The translations under genes and the position numbers were made by a program. DNA of 7,179 nt from Chloroflexota bacterium (GTDB lineage Bacteria; Chloroflexota; Dehalococcoidia; JACPPY01), in NCBI GenBank assembly GCA_016189825.1, contig JACPRR010000136.1, forward strand, positions 1 to 7,179. Reading direction: 5' to 3'. The notes under the pieces are model-generated. The model ran no database searches. It had not been told where the DNA came from and was given only the letters and a program-made list of their open reading frames with translations. Positions 1 to 4,740 of the stretch are shown here, piece by piece; position 1 is the first letter of the stretch, and each line of letters begins with the position of its first letter.

Positions 1-219
1 CAGGTATCCGGTCAGTGACCAGCTTAGCCATGGCAGGTCGGTATTGAGCTCGGACAGCATGGTGGGCAGGCTGACCGCCACGATGGTAGAGTCGAGCGAC
101 GACATGAGGAGCGCTACGGCAACGGTGGCAAATACTATGTACGCGTGGCGCGGCCCCACTGCGAGGCCGGCGCGGGTCCCGGCCAATTCACGGCTGTGTT
201 TGATCGCGTGTGTCGTCAT
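1..219 (-). CDS. MFS drug efflux transporter, DHA2 (EmrB/QacA-like) family, N-terminal part
   Basis: Only the first 73 codons are present; the gene continues past the left edge, so no stop is seen. After a polar N-terminus (MTTHAIKHSREL...) a first membrane segment runs from about residue 26 to 55. It contains LDSTIVAVSLP at about 42-52, which is the LDxTIVNVALP signature of 14-helix DHA2 antiporters at the end of helix 1. It is followed by WLSWSLTGYL, the usual W...YLL start of helix 2. Proteins of this family sit in the inner membrane and export drugs or other small amphipathic compounds using the proton gradient. The substrate cannot be read from this fragment. The ATG overlaps the stop of the marR gene in an ATGA (216-219) and has no good Shine-Dalgarno sequence, so translation is probably coupled to marR. 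The family is fairly certain; efflux as its role follows from the family and the MarR neighbour. Confidence 0.85.
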   Translation of the reverse strand, partial: MTTHAIKHSRELAGTRAGLAVGPRHAYIVFATVAVALLMSSLDSTIVAVSLPTMLSELNTDLPWLSWSLTGYL

Positions 220-674
220 TGGAGTAAGGGCGATTCAGCGGCGAGCACCTTGGAAAGAGCTGCTTGCAACGCCCGCACGTCGGCATCGTCGAGGTAGCGG
301 AGGAAATGCTGTTGAACGCCACGGAAGTGGCCTGGCCTGGCCCGCTCCACCGTTTCCCGGCCTTTCGGCGTGATCACCGCGTACCAGCCGCGGCGGTCGT
401 GAGAGCACGGTTGCCGTTCCACCAGTCCGGCTTCTTCCATGCGGTCGAGCAGCCGGGTAATGCCGCTGCGACTGAAGACAACGGAGTCGGCGAGGACCTG
501 CATTCGCAGGCGTCCCTCCCCGGTCCGCTCCAGCCGCGCCAGTACCTCGTACCAGGTCAGCGGCAGCCCTTGCTCCGCCTGCATGTCGCGTTCGAGGGCG
601 CGCACCACCACGGAGTGTGTCCTGATGAAGGACCTCCAGGCTTCCAGTCGCCCGCTTTCGATGTTTGCTACCAT
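216..674 (-). CDS. MarR-family transcriptional regulator
   Basis: A 152-residue protein, the normal length for MarR. It reads as helical dimer arm (1-35), winged helix (about 40-102) and C-terminal dimer helices (about 104-148). The recognition helix covers about 66-82 (FSRSGITRLLDRMEEAGLV), and the wing carries the conserved D93-R94-R95 followed by ITPKG. Such proteins bind palindromic DNA as dimers and release it on binding a ligand or on oxidation. One cysteine, C90, lies next to the wing; whether it senses redox is unknown. I chose the ATG at 674 over an in-frame TTG at 710. Residue 1 then fits the family's length, a TATAAT box lies exactly where transcription would begin on that ATG, and the longer form would place the promoter inside the gene. 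The downstream MFS gene overlaps it by 4 nt, so the likely job is repression of that transporter and of itself. Confidence 0.9.
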   Translation of the reverse strand: MVANIESGRLEAWRSFIRTHSVVVRALERDMQAEQGLPLTWYEVLARLERTGEGRLRMQVLADSVVFSRSGITRLLDRMEEAGLVERQPCSHDRRGWYAVITPKGRETVERARPGHFRGVQQHFLRYLDDADVRALQAALSKVLAAESPLLQ

Positions 675-710
675 GGGAGAATTATAACCAGCGGATGATT
701 GCCAGCGCAA
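674..710 (-). promoter_or_regulatory. marR-MFS promoter, probably leaderless
   Basis: On the minus strand a perfect TATAAT occupies 686-681. Counting seven bases on puts the start of transcription at 674, the A of the marR ATG, so the mRNA should have no leader. The best -35 is a poor TTGCGC at 710-705 with an 18-bp spacer, overlapping the inner operator palindrome. There is no Shine-Dalgarno sequence between the -10 box and the ATG. The -10 is seen directly; the leaderless start is inferred. Confidence 0.6.
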
Positions 711-725
711 CTATTGCAGAAGCAA
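699..725. promoter_or_regulatory. Tandem palindromic operator, TTGC-N4-GCAA twice
   Basis: Two 12-bp inverted repeats of the same form, TTGC-CAGC-GCAA (699-710) and TTGC-AGAA-GCAA (714-725), are separated by three bases. Their centres are 15 bp apart. The inner halves also form GCAA-CTA-TTGC (707-717). The first copy covers the -35 hexamer of the marR promoter, so a bound dimer would block RNA polymerase. The repeats are seen directly. That they are bound by the adjacent MarR protein is an inference from position and symmetry. Confidence 0.55.
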
Positions 726-1112
726 TCGCTGCGCCAACAACCAATGCCGCGCGAAGTATAGCACGGGAGCGGGGCAAAAGATTGATGACTATGCAACAAA
801 TGGCCACCCGGATTTTGTGATTTATTTACGGTCCGTCCACTAGAATGGTGCTACGGCCCGGATGACCGGAGGAATGGAGAGCGGACCTGGCACTGGACGA
901 GAACCGTTTGCGGCTTGACCTGTTGCAGACCCAGGCAATGCCAGCGACAAACGAGTCAACCGTCAGAAACATTGGTCCTTCTCACCGACCTCAGCACAAG
1001 CTGAACAGCGGCCACGTGCTGCTGGAAGCCGAACTGCAGTCACACGGGGATACGCGCCGAGCTGCGGCTCTGGTAACGAGCCATCCAGGAGGGGCCAGCC
1101 GGTTCGCGAAGA

Positions 1113-1138
1113 CAGACGAGGTTCATGTAACCCGTCTG
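1113..1138. other. Hairpin, 10 bp with one bulged base
   Basis: CAGACG (1113-1118) pairs with CGTCTG (1133-1138) and GGTT (1120-1123) with AACC (1129-1132). One A at 1119 is bulged and the loop is CATGT. No T-run follows on either side, so it is not an ordinary terminator. It could be part of a small structured RNA or a protein-binding site; nothing in the sequence decides. Confidence 0.35.
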
Positions 1139-1196
1139 GATGCGAGAGACCGGGTGTCTAACGGCTGAACGCCCCGGCCATTGGAGGCCAACCAGG

Positions 1197-1285
1197 AAAA
1201 AGGCGCAGTCCCGTACTGGCAGGAAAAAGCGAGGTCTTCCAAACCACGGCGCATCCGGGCCCGCTGTTTTGCCCGTTTTGACCTC
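1197..1285 (-). terminator. Possible weak terminator region after the flavoprotein gene
   Basis: Reading the minus strand past the stop at 1292, GAGGTC (1285-1280) can pair with GACCTC (1236-1231) around a long loop that has some internal pairing, and TTTTT follows at 1228-1224. A second small repeat, CAGT-N5-ACTG (1218-1206), is followed by another TTTTT at 1201-1197. Each stem is short for an intrinsic terminator, but two repeats each with a T5 tract just after a gene end are suggestive. Confidence 0.25.
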
Positions 1286-1291
1286 TTGGAC

Positions 1292-2221
1292 TTACCTTCT
1301 CAAGGCGCTGAGGTACCGCTCCGCCGACAACGCGGCCAGGCAGCCGTCGGCCGCCGCCAGCACGGCCTGGCGAAAGGTGCGGCAGGTCACGTCGCCGATG
1401 GCGTAAACCCCTTTGACAGAAGTCGACATGTCCGTCCGGTCCACCCTGATGCAGCCCTCCCCGTCCAGCTCCACCGCGCCTTTCAGGAAGTCCACGATGG
1501 GGAGCCGGCCGTGGATGTAGAGGAAGACCCCGGAAACATCGAGCGCCCGCTTGTGGCCCTGGAGGTCCGCGACCTCGACGCCCGTCACCGAGTCCGTTCC
1601 GAGTATCCGGGCAAGGCGAAACCCGCGGATGAGCTGGGCGTTTGGGTGCCTTGACAGCATGCTTCGATGTTCTTCCGAAGGTTCGCCGCCTGAGACCACG
1701 ACGTAGAGTGTGCGCGCGAAACGGGCGAGCTGTTCCACCTCTTCGAACACGGGGTTGAGATCGCCGACCGCTGCCACGTCTTTACCCTCGAAAAAGGCTG
1801 CGTCGCAAGCGGCGCAGTAGCTGACTCCCTTGCCGATGAGCACTGACTCCCCTTCGATAGAGGGCTTGCGTCCCATGGCCCCGGTGGCGGCAATGATCAC
1901 TGTGCCGCGGTAATCGCCGGTGAGCGCCGATACCTGCTTGGAGGCGGTCCCGAAATCGACGCCGATGGCCTCGCCGGGGACGATGCTTGCGCCGAACTTC
2001 TGGGCCTGTCCGCGGAACCTGGAAAGGAGTTCCAGGCCAGTCGTCGCTTCAAGTATTCCCGGGAAGCTCTCGATCTTGCTGGCCATGCCGAGCGCGCCCG
2101 CTGCCGGACTCTTGTCAAGCACCAGTGTCTTCAGCTTGGAGCGTGCAGCATAGACGGCCGCGGCCAGGCCAGCCGGGCCGCCGCCGATGATAACCACATC
2201 GTAGGTCTCAGGTTGCGCCAT
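1292..2221 (-). CDS. Thioredoxin-reductase-like flavoprotein with degenerate NADPH site
   Basis: A 309-residue protein with the length and plan of bacterial low-molecular-weight thioredoxin reductase. The FAD Rossmann motif GGGPAG lies at 13-18, IIAATGA at 109-115, a CxxC redox pair CAAC at 136-139 (followed by D140), and the C-terminal FAD motif at about 272-277 (VYAIGD) with RQAVLAAADGCLAA at 284-297. FAD binding and dithiol chemistry therefore look intact. The inserted nucleotide domain is not: where the family has GGGNSA or GGGDSA this protein has GDLNPV at 153-158, and the arginine-rich HRR that grips the NADPH phosphate is replaced by VVVSGG at 174-179. It may use another electron donor, as the ferredoxin-dependent and related NADPH-independent members of the family do, or may reduce something other than thioredoxin. 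The ATG at 2221 sits just ahead of the FAD motif. I give no gene symbol because trxB implies NADPH use. Confidence 0.85.
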   Translation of the reverse strand: MAQPETYDVVIIGGGPAGLAAAVYAARSKLKTLVLDKSPAAGALGMASKIESFPGILEATTGLELLSRFRGQAQKFGASIVPGEAIGVDFGTASKQVSALTGDYRGTVIIAATGAMGRKPSIEGESVLIGKGVSYCAACDAAFFEGKDVAAVGDLNPVFEEVEQLARFARTLYVVVSGGEPSEEHRSMLSRHPNAQLIRGFRLARILGTDSVTGVEVADLQGHKRALDVSGVFLYIHGRLPIVDFLKGAVELDGEGCIRVDRTDMSTSVKGVYAIGDVTCRTFRQAVLAAADGCLAALSAERYLSALRR

Positions 2222-2252
2222 TCGCGGATGCCGTCAGGAAGTTTCTAATCCA

Positions 2253-2270
2253 ATTGTAGCATGGTACAAT
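2253..2270. promoter_or_regulatory. Back-to-back divergent promoters in one near-palindrome
   Basis: The 18-bp ATTGTAGCATGGTACAAT is symmetrical except for one G/G position. Each strand reads TGn-TACAAT, an extended -10 box (5 of 6 to TATAAT). The plus-strand box (2265-2270) predicts a start near 2277, 16 nt before queF. The minus-strand box (2258-2253) predicts a start near 2246, about 25 nt before the flavoprotein gene. Neither has a strong -35, as is common with extended -10 promoters. The two start sites cannot be opened independently. Confidence 0.55.
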
Positions 2271-2292
2271 CCTGTTGCCGGGAGGATAGATC

Positions 2293-2697
2293 ATGGCCAT
2301 AGACAAATACGCGGGGCGTCGCTTCGATATTCATGATGAACAGGACATCGATACCGCGACGCTCGAGACGATACCGTTCGAGTATGCCGGAGCGGAAACC
2401 GCTGTCGAATACGAGACCGAGGAGTTCACCTGTGTCTGCCCGTGGACCGGCCTGCCAGACTTCGGCCGCATCGTAATACGGTACCGACCTGACCGGCGCC
2501 TCATCGAGCTCAAGTCGCTCAAGTACTATCTCACCTCGTTCCGGAACGTGGGCATCATCCAGGAGCACGCTGTGAACCGCGTCCTTCGCGACCTGGTGAG
2601 CTTGGTTGACCCGGTGTCAATGACGGTTGAAGCCGTGTACCGCGAGCGCGGCGGTATCAGGGGAAAGGCCTCCACCACATATGTCCGCGGGACTTGA
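2293..2697 (+). CDS. queF: NADPH-dependent 7-cyano-7-deazaguanine (preQ0) reductase, QueF type I
   Basis: Reduces the nitrile of preQ0 to the amine of preQ1 in the cytoplasm, the last step before insertion into tRNA in queuosine synthesis. The 134-residue length matches the short, single-domain QueF class. The catalytic block is EFTCVCPWTGLPDFG at about 44-58, with the nucleophile C49 and the acid D56. The QueF family motif ELKSLKYY is at 72-79, followed by SFRNVG and QEHAVNR, with E91 matching the conserved active-site glutamate. Oddities are a second cysteine, C47, beside the nucleophile, and alanine (A93) where the Bacillus subtilis enzyme has the cysteine that forms a protective disulfide. 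The start is set by GGAGG at 2281-2285, 7 nt before the ATG. It diverges from the flavoprotein gene; no other queuosine gene is in the window, so preQ0 may come from genes elsewhere or by salvage. Confidence 0.93.
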   Translation: MAIDKYAGRRFDIHDEQDIDTATLETIPFEYAGAETAVEYETEEFTCVCPWTGLPDFGRIVIRYRPDRRLIELKSLKYYLTSFRNVGIIQEHAVNRVLRDLVSLVDPVSMTVEAVYRERGGIRGKASTTYVRGT

Positions 2698-2728
2698 CGC
2701 GCCGCAATCGTTCCTGCTATACATAGCA
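2694..2728 (+). promoter_or_regulatory. Promoter of the CoA-binding/gyrA unit with overlapping palindrome
   Basis: TTGACG (2694-2699, 5 of 6 to consensus) and TATACA (2718-2723), the latter preceded by an extended TGn, are 18 bp apart. The -35 overlaps the stop codon of queF. The -10 is inside a perfect 14-bp inverted repeat, TGCTAT-AC-ATAGCA (2715-2728), which could be an operator. The predicted start near 2730 leaves only about six bases before the ATG at 2736 and no Shine-Dalgarno sequence. Confidence 0.5.
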
Positions 2729-2735
2729 ACGCGCT

Positions 2736-3152
2736 ATGAGGACGATTAAGGATATCCTGAGTGAATGCCGCGCTGTCGCGGTGGTGGGTGTCTCCTCGAA
2801 CCCGGAAAGGGCGAGCTACCGAGTTGCTGCCTACCTGAAGTCATCCGGCTACCGGGTGATTCCGGTCAATCCGAAGGAGACGGAGATACTCGGGGAGCGG
2901 GTCTACGCCAACCTCTCCTCGATCACCGAACCGGTCGACGTCGTCGACATCTTCCGCCGCGCCGAGGAGGTATCCCCCGTGGTCGAAGAGGCCATCAGGA
3001 TAGGCGCCGGCACGGTGTGGATGCAATTGGGAATCGTCAACCAGGAGGCGGCGGCGAAGGCCAGGCAGGCGGGCCTCTCAGTCGTCATGGACCGCTGCAT
3101 GATGCGGGACCACATAGCGCTTTTCCCCCAGGTGGCGCAGCCCGAGGCATGA
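2736..3152 (+). CDS. CoA-binding domain protein, YccU/CoA_binding_2 family
   Basis: A 138-residue protein made of a single Rossmann-like CoA-binding domain, as in the YccU/YneT group and the N-terminal domain of acyl-CoA synthetases. Recognisable pieces are VAVVGVSSNPERASYRVA at about 14-31 (nucleotide loop and following helix), a strand ending in VIPVNP, YANLSSI, DVVDIFRRAEEV at about 68-79, VWMQLGI, and MDRCMMRDH, which matches the family's conserved MDRC(I)xxxH end with its cysteine and histidine. The family binds CoA or acyl-CoA; no enzyme activity is agreed on. It begins a compact plus-strand set: its stop overlaps the start of the glycosyltransferase gene in an ATGA (3149-3152), so the two are probably translationally coupled. 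No Shine-Dalgarno sequence precedes the ATG, consistent with the very short leader predicted by the promoter. The family assignment is strong; its role beside a glycosyltransferase is unknown. Confidence 0.92.
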   Translation: MRTIKDILSECRAVAVVGVSSNPERASYRVAAYLKSSGYRVIPVNPKETEILGERVYANLSSITEPVDVVDIFRRAEEVSPVVEEAIRIGAGTVWMQLGIVNQEAAAKARQAGLSVVMDRCMMRDHIALFPQVAQPEA

Positions 3153-3865
3153 AGACTGTGATCGTCCTGCCCACATACAACGAGGCCCAGAACCTGCCCC
3201 GCATGATTGATGCCCTCCTTGACTTGGACCTCAATGGGGCCGGCCCGGAAATACTGGTCATCGATGACGGCTCTCCCGACGGCACCGGAGACATTGCCGA
3301 AGAGTCGGCAAGAAGATACCCGGTCCGGGTCCACGTCATGCATCGCCAGGGGAAGCTGGGCCTTGGCTCGGCGTACCGCGCCGGGTTCGAATGGGCGCTC
3401 AATAGCGGCGCCGACTACATTGTCCAGATGGATTGCGACTTCTCGCACCCTGTAGACAAGGTACCCGCCATGGTGAAGGCCGCAGCCTCAAACGAGGTCG
3501 TGATCGGCTCCCGCTATGTGAAAGGCGGCAGTGTGGACCGGAAGTGGAGCCTCAAGCGCAAGCTCCTCAGCAGTTGGGGGAACCGGTACGCCAGACTGGT
3601 CACCGGCGTAAAGGTGAAGGACGTGACCAGCGGGTTCAAGTGCTGGACCAGGAAGGCTCTCGAGGGAATGCCGCTGTCGCGCGTCAGCGCGGGAGGGTTC
3701 ACTTTCCAGATTGAAATGAACTACGTGGCAAACCGCAAGGGCTATCGCATGGCCGAGGTGCCCATTCTGTTCACCGAGCGTGAGCGCGGCCAGTCGAAGA
3801 TGTCGGGCGGAATCATCCTGGAGGGCTTCTGGCGGGTGTGGCAGATGAGGTTCAAGAAGTACTAA
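3149..3865 (+). CDS. Polyprenol-phosphate mannosyltransferase-like GT2 (DPM1 type)
   Basis: A 238-residue soluble family 2 glycosyltransferase of the dolichol-phosphate mannose synthase type. The N-terminal VIVLPTYNEAQNL and VIDDGSPDGTGDIAE (acidic D39-D40) hold the nucleotide sugar. MDCDFSH at 94-100 is the metal-binding DxD (D95, D97). GSRYVKGG, VKDVTSGFK at 156-164, GFTFQIEM and the late basic/acidic FTERERGQSKMS at 208-219 are typical of this subgroup. There is no C-terminal membrane domain, so it probably acts at the inner face of the membrane, moving mannose (or another hexose) from GDP to a polyprenyl phosphate for later glycosylation. Sugar specificity is inferred from family similarity. 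The open frame extends upstream to 2765 inside the CoA-binding gene, but that part has no family match; the ATG at 3149 directly precedes the first strand and overlaps the upstream stop. Confidence 0.92.
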   Translation: MKTVIVLPTYNEAQNLPRMIDALLDLDLNGAGPEILVIDDGSPDGTGDIAEESARRYPVRVHVMHRQGKLGLGSAYRAGFEWALNSGADYIVQMDCDFSHPVDKVPAMVKAAASNEVVIGSRYVKGGSVDRKWSLKRKLLSSWGNRYARLVTGVKVKDVTSGFKCWTRKALEGMPLSRVSAGGFTFQIEMNYVANRKGYRMAEVPILFTERERGQSKMSGGIILEGFWRVWQMRFKKY

Positions 3866-3876
3866 GATAGTAGCAA

Positions 3877-3900
3877 ACGGGGTGTAATGGCTCATCCCGT
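3877..3900 (+). promoter_or_regulatory. Hairpin ahead of the TPR gene
   Basis: ACGGGGTG (3877-3884) pairs with CATCCCGT (3893-3900), eight pairs including one G-U, with loop TAATGGCT. It lies in the only sizeable gap of the cluster and ends five bases before GGAGG (3905-3909). The loop contains the alternative ATG at 3887. No T-run follows, so it is not a usual terminator. It may affect initiation at the TPR gene or mRNA processing. Confidence 0.4.
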
Positions 3901-3904
3901 GTGC

Positions 3905-3916
3905 GGAGGCACAATG
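3905..3916 (+). promoter_or_regulatory. Shine-Dalgarno site that selects the TPR start
   Basis: GGAGG at 3905-3909 is followed after four bases by ATG at 3914. This is the best ribosome site near the gene start. The ATG at 3887 has only a weak GGGGTG that is tied up in the hairpin, and the ATG at 3938 has only AGGCGG at a less clear position. Confidence 0.5.
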
Positions 3917-4732
3917 TCCTACCATAAGGCGGAAAGCATGGCGCCAAAGAAACGCCTCGAACGGGAGGCGGTGGACCTTGCTATGGAAAGCCGTTGGGAG
4001 GAGGCGGCAAAGAAGAACCGTCTCATACTTGCCGCCTATCCCCAAGACGTTGACGCGTACAATCGGCTGGGCAGGGCCCTCGTGGAAAGGGGCTACATCG
4101 ACGAAGCCCGAGAGTCCTACAACAAAGCCCTTGAGTTTGACCCGCATAACGCTATCGCGAAGAAGAACCTTGCCCGGATGGCCGCACTCGACGAGGCGGC
4201 GGCCAGGGTGGCGCCGAAGGGGGCCGGCAGGGTGGCTCCGCAGATTTTCGCCGGCGAAGTCGGCAAAGTTGGCGTGGTGAGACTGCAAGCAGTCGCGGCG
4301 AAAGCCATCATTGCCACTCTGGCCACCGGTGATGAAGTCGTCCTCAAGACGAAAGGACAGAAGCTGGTTGGCGAGACCACCAGCGGGGAGTACCTGGGCG
4401 AGGTGGAACCGGGCCACGGGCTCCGCCTTGCCAAGCTGATGCAGGGCGGAAACCGGTACACCGCCGCAGTGGCCGGGCTACGCGACGGCGAGATCAAAGT
4501 GGTTATCAAGGAAGTACACCAGGACCCGAGCCAGGAGGGCCGTCCCTCCTTCCCGGCTAAGACCGCGGCAGGTTTCCGGGCCTACGTGAGGGAAGGTCTC
4601 CTCAGGCCCGAGTCTTCCGAAGAGCCCGAGGAGGCTGAACGGGATACCGAGTGGGAAGAGGAAGAGCAGCCCGAGACGCTGCCGCAGGGTTTTTCCTATG
4701 TCGCCGGCGTCACCACTGACGAGGAGGAGTAG
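3914..4732 (+). CDS. TPR protein with C-terminal beta-rich domain and acidic tail
   Basis: A 272-residue protein of unknown function. A lysine/arginine-rich start leads into TPR helices at about 18-90. One repeat is clear ([32 protein letters not shown], about 48-79), with a more divergent one before it and the start of another after it ([10 protein letters not shown]). An alanine-rich linker follows, then a predicted beta domain at about 115-205 with short strands such as [14 protein letters not shown] and [23 protein letters not shown]. This faintly recalls HIRAN-type small barrels, but I would not assign it. The tail from about 231 is strongly acidic ([20 protein letters not shown]), as in DNA mimics or protein-docking tails. 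TPRs imply protein binding. The gene ends 5 nt before gyrA, so a partner or regulator of gyrase is a guess worth noting, no more. The start could instead be 3887 or 3938. Confidence 0.8.
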   Translation: MSYHKAESMAPKKRLEREAVDLAMESRWEEAAKKNRLILAAYPQDVDAYNRLGRALVERGYIDEARESYNKALEFDPHNAIAKKNLARMAALDEAAARVAPKGAGRVAPQIFAGEVGKVGVVRLQAVAAKAIIATLATGDEVVLKTKGQKLVGETTSGEYLGEVEPGHGLRLAKLMQGGNRYTAAVAGLRDGEIKVVIKEVHQDPSQEGRPSFPAKTAAGFRAYVREGLLRPESSEEPEEAERDTEWEEEEQPETLPQGFSYVAGVTTDEEE

Positions 4733-4740
4733 ATCCAGTG
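4721..4740 (+). promoter_or_regulatory. Shine-Dalgarno site of gyrA inside the TPR gene end
   Basis: GAGGAGGAG (4721-4729), which also encodes the last glutamates of the TPR protein, lies eight bases before GTG at 4738 and fourteen before ATG at 4744. The spacing favours the GTG. Because the site is read through by ribosomes finishing the TPR gene, the two genes may be translationally coupled. Confidence 0.55.

Larger units (their letters stand above)
726..1291. other. Intergenic stretch without a convincing gene
   Basis: About 570 bp between marR and the flavoprotein gene. The left part (to about 850) is AT-richer than its surroundings and includes a TAGAAT at 841-846 that resembles a plus-strand -10 box, though without a well-spaced -35. 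The rest is GC-rich. A plus-strand open frame from a TTG at 908 to 1168 (86 codons) has no recognisable motif, no Shine-Dalgarno sequence, and codon third positions unlike the neighbouring genes, so I do not call it. Minus-strand frames are broken by stops. I found no tRNA, T-box or common riboswitch core. The stretch does hold a hairpin at 1113-1138 and terminator-like repeats at 1197-1285. Confidence 0.5.

Noticed and set aside
264..698. Plus-strand open frame of 144 codons opposite marR
   Set aside because: Fully antisense to a clear MarR gene with its own promoter and conserved wing; no motifs.
675..710. TTG start at 710 for marR, adding 12 residues
   Set aside because: The extra residues have no match to the family and would span the TATAAT box and operator region.
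841..1000. Possible T-box or riboswitch leader
   Set aside because: No T-box core sequence, no antiterminator, and no gene on the plus strand close downstream to control.
1098..1110. GGTTCGCGAA, resembling a tRNA T-arm
   Set aside because: The T-loop consensus is broken and no acceptor, D or anticodon arms can be paired around it.
908..1168. Plus-strand open frame of 86 codons in the gap
   Set aside because: TTG start, no ribosome site, no motif, and codon third positions unlike the real genes here; low chance of being coding.
2765..3148. Upstream extension of the glycosyltransferase frame
   Set aside because: It lies inside the CoA-binding gene, and its translation is low-complexity (Gly/Arg-rich) with no family match; the GT2 fold starts at 3149.
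3488..4417. A 309-codon minus-strand open frame opposite the glycosyltransferase and TPR genes
   Set aside because: It runs across two well-supported plus-strand genes and their gap, with no family signature; a shadow frame.
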